DNA from: Deltaproteobacteria bacterium
GTDB taxonomy: Bacteria; Desulfobacterota_B; Binatia; Bin18
Assembly: GCA_012271025.1 (NCBI GenBank)
Contig: JAAXHF010000053.1
Span: 1-25,257, forward strand
Direction of reading: 5' to 3'
Length of the DNA stretch: 25,257 bases
Shown here piece after piece: positions 7,118 through 14,802 of the stretch. Below the pieces are notes generated by a model that saw only the letters and a program-made list of their open reading frames with translations, was not told the DNA's origin and ran no database searches. The position numbers and the translations under genes were made by a program. The first letter of the stretch is position 1. Every line of letters begins with the position of its first letter.

Positions 7118-8965
7118 GTGAGCCAAGATCTTGTCGCGCTCCAAACCGTTGCCCAGAAGCTGCGCATTCACTCACTCCGCTCGACCGCCGAGGCCGGCTC
7201 GGGCCATCCGACCTCATGTCTGTCGGCCGCCGAGTTGATGGCTGCGGTGTTCTTTGGGACCATGCGTTTCGATCCCCACGATCCGAGCAATCCGACCAAC
7301 GACCGCTTCGTGCTGTCAAAAGGCCACGCCGCGCCGGTGCTGTACGCCTCGCTGGCCGAGGCTGGCGCGCTACCGGTCGAGCAGCTGATGGACCTGCGCA
7401 AAATCTCCAGCGACCTGGAGGGCCACCCGACGCCGCGCATTCCGTGGGTTGGGGCGGCCACCGGCTCGCTCGGCCAGGGGCTGTCGGTCGGGGTCGGTAT
7501 GGCCCTGAACGCCAAGTATATCGACCGGCTCGATTACCGGGTGTACGTCCTGCTGGGCGACGGCGAGGTGGCCGAGGGCGGGGTATGGGAGGCGGCCGCC
7601 ATGGCCAGCCACTACAGCCTGGGTAACCTGGTCGGGATCATTGATGTCAACGGTATCGGCCAGAGCCAGCGGACCATGTTCGAGTTTGATGTCGATGCCT
7701 ACCGGCAGCGTTTTGCCGCCTTCGGCTGGCAGACCTTTGGGGTCGACGGCCACAATATCGAGGACATTTTGGCGGCCCTGTCCGAGGCCGAGCAGGTTAG
7801 CGACCGGCCGGTCATGCTGGTGGCCAGGACGTACAAGGGCAAAGGGGTGTCGTTTCTCGAAGATAAGGACGGCATGCACGGTAAGCCGCTCAAAAAAGGC
7901 GAGCAGCTCGATCTGGCCCTGCAAGAAGTCCAGGTGCCCGGCAACGGTACGCCGCCGCCGATTCGTCGTCCGGCTGCACTCGCTGAGACGAGACCGGCCG
8001 TGACGCCTGGCCCCATGCCCGCGCCGAGCTATGACATCGGTGAAAAAATCGCCACCCGGGCGGCCTACGGCACGGCCCTGGCCAAGCTGGGCGAGGTGCA
8101 GCCGCTGGTCGTGGCCCTGGATGGCGATACCAAGAACTCGACCTTTGCCGAGCGCTTTGTGGAAGCTCATCCCGAGCGCTACTTTGAGAGCTACATTGCC
8201 GAGCAGAATATGGTCGGGGCGGCGGTGGGTCTGGCCGCGTGCGGCAAGATTCCGTTTGTTTCGACCTTTGCCGCGTTTCTGACCCGTGCTTTTGACCATA
8301 TCCGGATGGCCGCCATCTCGGGCGTTGCCATCAACTACGCCGGCTCGCACTGTGGCGTGTCGATCGGCGAAGACGGGCCGTCGCAGATGGGTTTGGAAGA
8401 CTTGGCCATGATGCGGGCGATTCCGCATTCGACTGTCTTGTATCCGTCCGACGCGGTATCGGCCGAGCGTCTGGTGGCGGCGGCGGCAGAACTCAAGGGG
8501 ACGACGTATATCCGCACTTCGCGGCCGGCCACACCAGTGCTGTACGCCAACACCGAGGCGTTTCCGGTCGGCGGCAGTAAGATTGTGCGCTCCAGCGACC
8601 GCGACCAACTGACGGTGGTGGCGGCTGGCGTCACCCTGCACGAAGCCCTGTCCGCCGCCGATACTTTGCAGGCGGCGGGTATCAATATCCGCGTCCTGGA
8701 CGCCTATTCGGTCAAGCCGCTGGATGCCGAGGGGATTATCAGCGCGGCTCGCGACACCCACAACACCCTGGTTGTGGTCGAGGACCACTACTACGACGGC
8801 GGGCTGGGGGATGCGGTGTTGAACGCGGTAGCGACCCACGGCATACAGGTCCACAAGCTGGCGGTCACCGAGGTGCCGCGCTCGGGCAAGTCGGCCGAGC
8901 TGCTGGACGCCTTCGGCATCAGCGCCGGGCGGATTGCCGAGCGGGTCAAGAGCCTGGTGGGCTAG
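7118..8965 (+). CDS. tkt: transketolase (short, animal/archaeal-like type)
   Basis: Transketolase moves two-carbon ketol units between sugar phosphates with thiamine diphosphate, in the pentose phosphate or Calvin cycle. The N-terminal TPP domain has H30 (GSGHPTS), H70 (SKGH) and the GDG motif at 147-149 with N170 and N178. A proline-rich linker lies at about 272-305. The pyrimidine-binding domain has the catalytic glutamate E362 (AEQNM), and a transketolase C-terminal domain follows. At 615 residues in one chain it matches the shorter transketolases rather than the 660-residue E. coli type. Start is GTG at 7118 after GAGGAG, two bases behind the sulfur-carrier stop, so it is probably translationally coupled. 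DXS is unlikely given length and motif order. Confidence 0.93.
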   Translation: MSQDLVALQTVAQKLRIHSLRSTAEAGSGHPTSCLSAAELMAAVFFGTMRFDPHDPSNPTNDRFVLSKGHAAPVLYASLAEAGALPVEQLMDLRKISSDLEGHPTPRIPWVGAATGSLGQGLSVGVGMALNAKYIDRLDYRVYVLLGDGEVAEGGVWEAAAMASHYSLGNLVGIIDVNGIGQSQRTMFEFDVDAYRQRFAAFGWQTFGVDGHNIEDILAALSEAEQVSDRPVMLVARTYKGKGVSFLEDKDGMHGKPLKKGEQLDLALQEVQVPGNGTPPPIRRPAALAETRPAVTPGPMPAPSYDIGEKIATRAAYGTALAKLGEVQPLVVALDGDTKNSTFAERFVEAHPERYFESYIAEQNMVGAAVGLAACGKIPFVSTFAAFLTRAFDHIRMAAISGVAINYAGSHCGVSIGEDGPSQMGLEDLAMMRAIPHSTVLYPSDAVSAERLVAAAAELKGTTYIRTSRPATPVLYANTEAFPVGGSKIVRSSDRDQLTVVAAGVTLHEALSAADTLQAAGINIRVLDAYSVKPLDAEGIISAARDTHNTLVVVEDHYYDGGLGDAVLNAVATHGIQVHKLAVTEVPRSGKSAELLDAFGISAGRIAERVKSLVG

Positions 8966-9026
8966 GGCCTCTGGTCTTCCCCTTTGCGAAAACCAAAGTC
9001 CGCAAGAAGATAGGTGTGAATCATTG

Positions 9027-9593
9027 ATGGGTGATCCACAACAGGAATTTTTGGGTGAGCTGGAATCGCTTCGTCAGCGTGACGAATTTTCTCGTGAACA
9101 GCGGGTACGTCGTTATTCGGAGGTTAAACGACAGGGGATCATCCCTAACCATCATTTTGCCCCAGCGTCTACGGAATGCATTGAACTTTACCGGGACGGC
9201 CATTTCATAGCGACTGTGATGGCAACGCAAGCGGTGAACGAAGGCATATTAAAGTTCGTTGCTGAACGGAATGATATTCCAGACAGAAAACTTGAAAATC
9301 TTGTTAATCTTGAGACTTCTCCCCTACTAAACGTTCTTCCTTACGCTTGCTTGGAGGCGTCGAGGGAGATTTGGGGGAGTTTCAGAAACGATGTTCATCA
9401 CATGAATCCGACGGTTTCAAAGATTCCCTTTCAGAAATTGGCGAAAGGGAACATCCAGAGGCTTGCTCTTGTTGAACGCGAAGTTTTTGACTTCAGCATT
9501 CGGGACGGTAAACTTGTACCAAAGCACCCGCGTTATTGGGATGTGAGTGAGGACGGGACCGCCCCTGTCTTTTTGAGGAATCCTAGGGTGTAA
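9027..9593 (+). CDS. HEPN-like accessory protein, function unknown
   Basis: I do not recognise a named family. The 188-residue protein looks all-helical from about residue 44 to 155. The segment RDGHFIATVMATQAVNEGILKF resembles the first helix of HEPN-type proteins. R120-N-D-V-H-H125 fits the HEPN RNase motif R-x4-6-H with a polar residue after the arginine. A final helix follows (LAKGNIQRLALVEREVF), as in many HEPN proteins. This is inferred from pattern only. HEPN proteins are often RNases in toxin-antitoxin or phage-defence systems, but many are inactive. The gene is clearly AT-richer than its neighbours (21 of 60 bases are G or C at 9241-9300 by hand count) and uses different codons, suggesting transfer. 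It faces the nuclease-like gene at 9647. The ATG at 9027 has only a weak AGG-containing upstream region. Confidence 0.75.
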   Translation: MGDPQQEFLGELESLRQRDEFSREQRVRRYSEVKRQGIIPNHHFAPASTECIELYRDGHFIATVMATQAVNEGILKFVAERNDIPDRKLENLVNLETSPLLNVLPYACLEASREIWGSFRNDVHHMNPTVSKIPFQKLAKGNIQRLALVEREVFDFSIRDGKLVPKHPRYWDVSEDGTAPVFLRNPRV

Positions 9594-9646
9594 TCTGGTA
9601 CGTAATTTCCCTTGCAAAGAGAATCATAGCCCAAACTTGACAGCTC

Positions 9647-10333
9647 TTATACAATCCGCTCGCAGCATTCTTCGCCTTCTCGAATACTCATAAACCACAC
9701 ACCTTGAAACTGATTTTTATTCAGTGCGCGTGTGATTTGGGGTGGCGGCTGTTTGCCAGCCTTAAACATTTTATACTCATTATAGTATTCTTTCCTGTGC
9801 GCGTCTGTTGCTGGACCATCAAATTCTGTTTGTGGGTCCATCCTGAACCTCATCCTCTCTGTTTGGTCTGCTCCTAAATAAAACTCCGGTCTAGGCTCTT
9901 TCTCAATGTCTGGATGAAACTGTCCATACTGCTGAATATACTCAAGGTATTCACGCATCTGCGGGATCAGTACATCTGGCGAAAGGGGGGTTCGGCCATC
10001 TGTGTAGCAAATGAGATCAATAGGGTAGGGGCTTTCATAATGCTTGGTAAACTTGTTTCCCAAGATGTGCATGACTCCTCCCGCCCAGATGAAATTTCCT
10101 ACTGCGTCTTCTGGGCGTTTGGATAAACGATCAACTTCTCTCGCAAGACCCTCATCAGCAAACTCCGCGAGTTCAAACGCCATCGGCCCTTCACCTTCAA
10201 TTTCACATAATACATCTGGTTCGGGTGGGTTTCGATTTTCTATCGAGCCTGAAACGACGGATAGCCCGGAACGTTGGGCAAACTCTTGAAACACTGCAAG
10301 TTCACACCTTTTCTTGTCATTATCGTGGGTCAT
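9647..10333 (-). CDS. unknown protein with weak PD-(D/E)XK nuclease resemblance
   Basis: This soluble 228-residue protein has no membrane segments. Near the N-terminus PPEPD (36-40) is followed by FELAE (53-57), the spacing and strand pattern of a PD-(D/E)XK core (acid D40, then E54). The lysine of the ExK motif is absent, so activity is doubtful. Later segments IDLICYTDG and FQGVWFMS look like further core strands. No family name can be given. The ATG at 10333 has an AAAAGGAGAT binding site formed by the last codons of trmB, with the start one base after the trmB stop, so translation is coupled to trmB. A TTG at 10399 is in frame but inside trmB. Base composition is lower in GC than trmB, like that of the facing gene at 9027, which suggests they arrived together. 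Confidence 0.75.
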   Translation of the reverse strand: MTHDNDKKRCELAVFQEFAQRSGLSVVSGSIENRNPPEPDVLCEIEGEGPMAFELAEFADEGLAREVDRLSKRPEDAVGNFIWAGGVMHILGNKFTKHYESPYPIDLICYTDGRTPLSPDVLIPQMREYLEYIQQYGQFHPDIEKEPRPEFYLGADQTERMRFRMDPQTEFDGPATDAHRKEYYNEYKMFKAGKQPPPQITRALNKNQFQGVWFMSIREGEECCERIV

Positions 10334-10334
10334 G

Positions 10335-10922
10335 CTATCTCCTTTTCCGGAAGCCGGTGTAATGGATGGGTCGGCCCTGGCGCTGATATTTGCGCTCAAA
10401 ATCGGTCACAATCGGCTTGCCCCTGGGGGTGCAATGGTCGCGCTGCCAGGCAAACTGGTCGAGATCGGGCACGGCCCGAAACTGCTCGACAATGTGCTCA
10501 AAATACGGTCGCACGTCTGAGGCGAACAGCAGGGTCCCGCCGGGGATCAGGCTGCGGGTCAGGGCGGCGGGAAAATCGGCCTGGACGATGCGGCGTCGGT
10601 GGTGGCGTTTTTTCCACCACGGGTCCGGGAAATACAGGTGATAGACCTGGACCGACTCGGGATAGATGTGGGTTCTGAGCAGACAGGCGATGTCGGCTCG
10701 GATGATAATCAGGTTCGATGGTCCGTCGCGTTCCAGCAGGCGGGCAGCCCGGAACGCGCGCCGGGTGGCAAACTCCACGCCAAAGAAATTGCGTTCCGGG
10801 TGGAGCCGGGCCAGGGCCATGAGAAACGAGCCGTGGCCCGGGCCGATCTCGACTTCAACCGGGTTGGTATTGCCGAAGATCTGGGCCCAGGTCGGCGGCG
10901 GAGCCGAAAAATCGGCTGACAC
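10335..10922 (-). CDS. trmB: tRNA (guanine-N7-)-methyltransferase TrmB
   Basis: TrmB makes m7G at position 46 of tRNA using S-adenosylmethionine. The SAM-binding motif EIGPGHGSF, the acidic loop FFGVEF, the family signature FPDPWWKKRHHRRR and the C-terminal TDFERKYQRQGRPI are all present. At 195 residues it is slightly short because the N-terminal arm is reduced. The start is GTG at 10922; the 15 bases after the upstream KamA-family gene hold no good ribosome binding site, so the start is plausible but not proved. It is in the long minus-strand run and is followed after one base by the nuclease-like gene. Confidence 0.94.
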   Translation of the reverse strand: MSADFSAPPPTWAQIFGNTNPVEVEIGPGHGSFLMALARLHPERNFFGVEFATRRAFRAARLLERDGPSNLIIIRADIACLLRTHIYPESVQVYHLYFPDPWWKKRHHRRRIVQADFPAALTRSLIPGGTLLFASDVRPYFEHIVEQFRAVPDLDQFAWQRDHCTPRGKPIVTDFERKYQRQGRPIHYTGFRKRR

Positions 10923-10937
10923 GGGACGAGGGACGGC

Positions 10938-12362
10938 TCAGTGACTCAGTGCACTCGCCCCGACCGGGGTGGGGATACGGCCCGTGGCCATGGACTCGTA
11001 CTCGTCCTCAAAGAAGAAATGCTCGTCGCCAAAGGCGGGCTTGAGGTGGTTGAGCCAGGTGGCCGTGGGGTCAAAGCGGGCAAAGAACGGCCGCTGGACC
11101 CAGTCCGAGTTGCGGCCCTGAATGAAGCGCAGGACAAAGACTTTTTCGCCGCCTATCTCTGTCACGCCCTGGACCTCGACCTTGCCCGGTCCGGCGCTCA
11201 TCGACGGGCCGCGCGCGGTGCGGGCCAAACCCGAGACTTGGCTCAGCGCCTGGCGGTAAATCTCCCAGGCTTTGACCAGCGGCACCTCAAAATAGCGGCG
11301 GGCGCCGGTGTCGCGCTCGACGAACATATAGTAGGGCACAATCCCGAGCTGGACCTCTTTGCGCCACAGGCGAGCCCAGACCTCGGCATCATCGTTAATA
11401 TGGGCGATCAGCGGGCCTTGGCCGCGAATGACCACCCCGGTGTCGCGGACGCGCCGAATGGCGTCCTGGGCGGCCGGGGTTTCAAGCTCGCGCCAGTGGT
11501 TGTAGTGGGCCATCAGCGCCACATGCTTGCCGCCCTTGACCAGCCGCTCGCACAACTCCAGCAGGGCGTCGGCGTCCGGGTCGGTGGTAAAGCGGTAGGG
11601 CCAATAGCTGAGCGCCTTGCTGCCGATGCGGATCGTCTGCACATGGCGGTACTCGTCTTCCAGCAGGGGCAGCAGATAAGCGGCCAAGTGACGCGTTTTC
11701 ATGACCAGCGGATCGCCGCCGGTGAACAGAATGTCGCTGACCTGGGGATGGGCGGCCAGATAGGCGTGAAGTTGGGCGGCATCGGTCGAGGCAAACTTCA
11801 GATCCTGGATACCGACAAACTGAGCCCAGCGAAAACAGAAGGTGCAGTAGGCATGACAGGTCTGGCCCTGGGTAGGGAAAAACAGCACGGTCTCGCGGTA
11901 CTTGTGCTGCATGCCGGACACCGGCTCGCCGTCGAGGGTCGGTACATTCAGGGCCTGCTGGCCGGCCGGATGGGGGTTCAGGCCCAGGCGGATGTCGTCG
12001 GCGGTGGCTTTGATCAGCTTGCGGTCGGCCTTGGCTTTGATCAACTCGGCCATCCGCTCAAAATCTGCGGGAGCCAACATGCCGGTCTGGGGAAAGGTCA
12101 GCTGGAAAATCGGGTCGGCCGGGATGTTGTCCCAGTCGATCAGCTGATCGAGCACATAGGGGTTGACCCGAAAGGGCAAGACGTTGGCGACGACCTGCAT
12201 ATTGAAGCGCTCGGCCGCAGACAGCCGCTCGATCTGGGGAATCTTGTCCAGGCTCGATTCGGTATAAACGTGAAAACGGGGGCCGCCGTTTGACTCCTGC
12301 CGGGTCGGCCGGGACGCTGGCTGAGGGCGGGGGGCAATCGTGATGTCCTGCTGTTCTTGCAT
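10938..12362 (-). CDS. KamA-family radical SAM protein (lysine 2,3-aminomutase-like)
   Basis: Members combine a radical SAM [4Fe-4S] cluster with PLP to shift amino groups. The cluster motif is C169-x3-C173-x2-C176 (CHAYCTFC), followed by TGGDPLVMK, the SAM-binding GGDP motif. K394 in SAGPGKVEV sits where the PLP lysine lies in lysine 2,3-aminomutase. The aspartates that bind the lysine substrate do not line up: the family PGGGGK stretch is preceded by Asp in KamA but by Ser/Met here, and the YQCD segment is replaced by FVERD. Length is 474 residues. Lysine is therefore not a safe substrate. The ATG at 12362 is preferred to a GTG at 12368 because AGGAGG sits 8 bases before it. EpmB is excluded by size and motif. 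Cytosolic. Confidence 0.85.
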   Translation of the reverse strand: MQEQQDITIAPRPQPASRPTRQESNGGPRFHVYTESSLDKIPQIERLSAAERFNMQVVANVLPFRVNPYVLDQLIDWDNIPADPIFQLTFPQTGMLAPADFERMAELIKAKADRKLIKATADDIRLGLNPHPAGQQALNVPTLDGEPVSGMQHKYRETVLFFPTQGQTCHAYCTFCFRWAQFVGIQDLKFASTDAAQLHAYLAAHPQVSDILFTGGDPLVMKTRHLAAYLLPLLEDEYRHVQTIRIGSKALSYWPYRFTTDPDADALLELCERLVKGGKHVALMAHYNHWRELETPAAQDAIRRVRDTGVVIRGQGPLIAHINDDAEVWARLWRKEVQLGIVPYYMFVERDTGARRYFEVPLVKAWEIYRQALSQVSGLARTARGPSMSAGPGKVEVQGVTEIGGEKVFVLRFIQGRNSDWVQRPFFARFDPTATWLNHLKPAFGDEHFFFEDEYESMATGRIPTPVGASALSH

Positions 12363-12404
12363 GGCCACATCCTCCTCTGGGTGGGGGTATCGGACACGGC
12401 CGGC

Positions 12405-13307
12405 TCAGGCCGGATCGCGCCACGTTCCCCGGACCGTTGTGCCGGTGAGTTTTTCCAATTCTTTGATCGTAGCGAGTACGTCCTCCTGGGCGTAGCCGTT
12501 CTGCTGATAGCCGGCGATCAGCTCCTCGGCCATCTTGGCCATTTTGAGCGGCACCTGGAGTTCGTCGGCCAGGCCGGTCGCCAGACCAATGTCCTTGCGG
12601 GCCAAGTCAATGGTAAACGTCGGCGCCAGCCGGTCGCGCAGGATGGCTCGGGTGCCCGCGTTCCAGATGAAGCTGCCGCCGCTGCTGGCCTTGACGATTG
12701 ACCACAGGACGTTGGGGTCAACCCCGGCCTTGGTGCCCAACACCAGGGCTTCGGCCGCGCCCATCATGTGGATGAAGGCCAGCATGTTGTTGACCAGCTT
12801 GGCTACGTTGCCGGCCCCGATGTCGCCGACGTGGAAGACATTCTCGCCCATGGCCTTGAGCAATGGCTCGCAGCGCTCATACACCGCCTTGTCCCCGCCG
12901 ACCATGATGGCCAGGCTGGCGTTGCGCGCCCCGCGTACCCCGCCGCTGACCGGCGCATCGAGAAAGTCCACGCCCTTGGCCTGGCACTGTTCGGCCAGGC
13001 TCTTGACCACGGTCGGAGCGTTGGTGCTCATGTCCACAATCGTATGCCCGGTCTGACAGCCGGCCAGGACGCCCCCGTCGCCCAGCACGACGTGTTCCAC
13101 GTCTTTGGGCATGGGTAGCGACAGAAAGCTGAAGTCGGCACCGCTGACGGCCTGCTCGGCGCTGTCAACCCACACCGCCCCGGCCTCCTCCAGGTTGGCC
13201 CCGGCCTCGCGCCGCAGATCGGTGACCTGAAGAGTATGGCCGGTCTTGAGCAGGTTCATGGCCATGTTGTTGCCCATATTGCCCAGGCCGATGAATCCCA
13301 GTTTCAT
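12405..13307 (-). CDS. 3-hydroxyisobutyrate dehydrogenase-like NAD(P)-dependent oxidoreductase
   Basis: This is a beta-hydroxyacid dehydrogenase of the HIBADH/tartronate semialdehyde reductase family, oxidising a 2- or 3-hydroxy acid. It has the Rossmann motif GLGNMG (7-12), the substrate loop DAPVSGG (117-123) and the catalytic lysine K170 in GNVAKLVNN. The 300-residue length is standard. The start ATG overlaps the stop of the upstream ACT gene as ATGA, with AAGGAG a few bases before. Substrate is not decided. The neighbouring enoyl-CoA hydratase fits valine or short-chain acid catabolism, but other members act on glyoxylate-type semialdehydes. Confidence 0.92.
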   Translation of the reverse strand: MKLGFIGLGNMGNNMAMNLLKTGHTLQVTDLRREAGANLEEAGAVWVDSAEQAVSGADFSFLSLPMPKDVEHVVLGDGGVLAGCQTGHTIVDMSTNAPTVVKSLAEQCQAKGVDFLDAPVSGGVRGARNASLAIMVGGDKAVYERCEPLLKAMGENVFHVGDIGAGNVAKLVNNMLAFIHMMGAAEALVLGTKAGVDPNVLWSIVKASSGGSFIWNAGTRAILRDRLAPTFTIDLARKDIGLATGLADELQVPLKMAKMAEELIAGYQQNGYAQEDVLATIKELEKLTGTTVRGTWRDPA

Positions 13308-13888
13308 AGCTGTCTCCTTATATCCGTCTCCAGCCCGTACTCCTGGCCCGCCATGGGTATCAGGTCGATATGAATGTGCAGGCTGTCGGCAATCGCCTCC
13401 AGGCGCTGGTGCAGGGTCGGGATGCCGACCGCAGCCGGGATATCGAGCTGAACCTGCATGGTGTAGATGGCCGTTCCGCTGCCCGGCTCCGGATGGCTGT
13501 GGGTGTGCAGGGTGGTGATGTTGATGCCGTGCTCGGCCAGGCAGCGGGTGATCTTGGCCACGATGCCGGCCTGATCCACGCCGGTGGCGCGCAGCTCATA
13601 CGCCTGAAGCGGCTGCCCCGTGCCGTAGGGACGCGGCTCGCCCTGCAAGGGCCGGAAAAAGACGGTCAGCCGTTTTTCCCACTCCAGCCGCTTGCAGGCG
13701 CCGGACAGCGCCGACTCGATGTTGTGGGCCTGACTCGACAACAGCAGCAGTACGGCAAATTCGCCACCCAGAATCGTCATGCTGGAATCTTCCAGGTTGC
13801 AATCACACTCGTAAATCAGTTCGGCCAGATCGGCCACAATACCGGGTCGGTCACGTCCAATGGCGGATAAGGCGAACCACTGCTTCAT
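13304..13888 (-). CDS. two-ACT-domain regulatory protein (GcvR-like)
   Basis: The 194-residue protein has two ACT domains, about residues 4-80 and 95-180, each opening with the glycine-containing turn (GRDRPGIVADL and GVDQAGIVAKI). It has no DNA-binding or catalytic domain. In GcvR and related proteins this arrangement senses glycine or another amino acid and regulates a partner protein. The start ATG has AGGAGAGG upstream. The last codons overlap the hydroxyacid dehydrogenase start by four bases, so it is translationally coupled to that enzyme and may respond to a metabolite of that pathway. Confidence 0.85.
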   Translation of the reverse strand: MKQWFALSAIGRDRPGIVADLAELIYECDCNLEDSSMTILGGEFAVLLLLSSQAHNIESALSGACKRLEWEKRLTVFFRPLQGEPRPYGTGQPLQAYELRATGVDQAGIVAKITRCLAEHGINITTLHTHSHPEPGSGTAIYTMQVQLDIPAAVGIPTLHQRLEAIADSLHIHIDLIPMAGQEYGLETDIRRQL

Positions 13889-13916
13889 CGTCCTCTCCTG
13901 GGTCTGGAAGACAGGG

Positions 13917-14705
13917 TTATACGCGAAGTTCCTTCACCTTGTCTACCAGTCGGGGCAGGACCTCGGCCGAGGGGCCGCGCAGGCTCAGGCTGCTGAGCGG
14001 ACTCAATTCACTCTCATACAGGTTGACCTCGATCAGCTGGCCGCCTTTCTCGCATACGGCCAGGGGAAAGGCGGCCGCCGGATAGACCGTGGCCGAGGTG
14101 CCGGCCACCAGCATGCAGTCGCACAGCTGGGTCTGGCTGTAGCACTGCTCCAAAACGTCCTGAGGAATGGGCTCGCCAAAGGCGACTGTATCGCTTTTCA
14201 GGATGCCGTGGCAGCGCGGGCACTCGGGCGGCAGGGTGTGCAGAGGAACCTCGGAGGCCGGGAAACGGGTTGTGCACTCGATACAGCGGATGAGGGTGTA
14301 GTTGCCATGTATTTCGATCAACTCACGCTGGCCCGCCCGGCGGTGCAGATTATCGACATTCTGGCTGATCATCGAGCGCAGCACGCCCATGTTTTCCAGT
14401 TCGACCAGAGCCTGGTGGCCAGGATTCGGCTCGGCCACCTCGAGTCTGCTCCACATCTCCTTTGTCGGGCCCGAGGGCGACAGGCGCTCCTGCCAGGCTT
14501 TTTGCGGGTCTTCCAAAAAGCGTTCATAGCCGTTCATGGGCGGCTCGCCATACTTGGTCCACAGGCCGCCCGGCCCGCGGAACGGCGGGATGCCGCTCTC
14601 GACCGATATGCCGGCGCCGGTCAGGGCCATGACGTGTGTGGCCGACAGCAGGAGGCTGGCCGCCTGGTGGATGGCTTCGTCCGGGATGCTGGGCGCCTGG
14701 CTCAT
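13917..14705 (-). CDS. cobB: Sir2-family NAD-dependent protein deacylase
   Basis: Sirtuins remove acetyl or other acyl groups from lysines at the cost of NAD. The 262-residue protein shows GAGIS (30-34) with SGIPPFRGPGGLW, QNVDNLH (115-121), catalytic H133 in EIHGN, and a zinc site C141/C144 and C162/C165. Desuccinylase-type sirtuins carry a Tyr-x2-Arg pair after the FRG loop. No such pair is evident, so deacetylation is more likely. The ATG at 14705 follows AGAGGAG; the reading frame is open 19 codons further, but that part falls into the repeat-rich spacer. It precedes the ACT gene by 28 bases. Sirtuins often control acyl-CoA enzymes, and an enoyl-CoA hydratase gene is next upstream. Confidence 0.93.
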   Translation of the reverse strand: MSQAPSIPDEAIHQAASLLLSATHVMALTGAGISVESGIPPFRGPGGLWTKYGEPPMNGYERFLEDPQKAWQERLSPSGPTKEMWSRLEVAEPNPGHQALVELENMGVLRSMISQNVDNLHRRAGQRELIEIHGNYTLIRCIECTTRFPASEVPLHTLPPECPRCHGILKSDTVAFGEPIPQDVLEQCYSQTQLCDCMLVAGTSATVYPAAAFPLAVCEKGGQLIEVNLYESELSPLSSLSLRGPSAEVLPRLVDKVKELRV

Positions 14706-14765
14706 GCACAGCTCCTCTCTTGAACGCTGAACGCAGACTGCTGAATGATGAACGGCAGACAAGGT

Positions 14766-14802
14766 TTTTCATTCATCGTTCTGCATTCATAATTCATCAT
14801 TT
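14766..14802 (-). repeat. interspersed 37-bp repeat, copy A (minus orientation)
   Basis: Read on the minus strand, these 37 bases match 33 of 37 bases of 16517-16553, so the two copies are inverted relative to each other. The unit is built from degenerate GAAYGATGAA words. The stop codon of the enoyl-CoA hydratase lies in this copy (TGATGA at its edge). A short further piece (TGAATGATGAA) occurs at 14742-14752 in the opposite orientation. It looks like a non-coding interspersed repeat. Confidence 0.75.

Noticed and set aside
7370..8854. 494-aa minus-strand open frame under the transketolase
   Set aside because: Antisense to a clear transketolase with all motifs; composition of the translation is repeat-poor random with many His, Arg and Gly.
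8966..10350. Attachment sites or target duplications around the AT-rich island
   Set aside because: By eye no matching direct repeats, integrase or tRNA gene at the edges; a computed search might differ.
10941..12293. 450-aa plus-strand open frame opposite the radical SAM gene
   Set aside because: No domain pattern; the opposite strand has cluster and PLP motifs.
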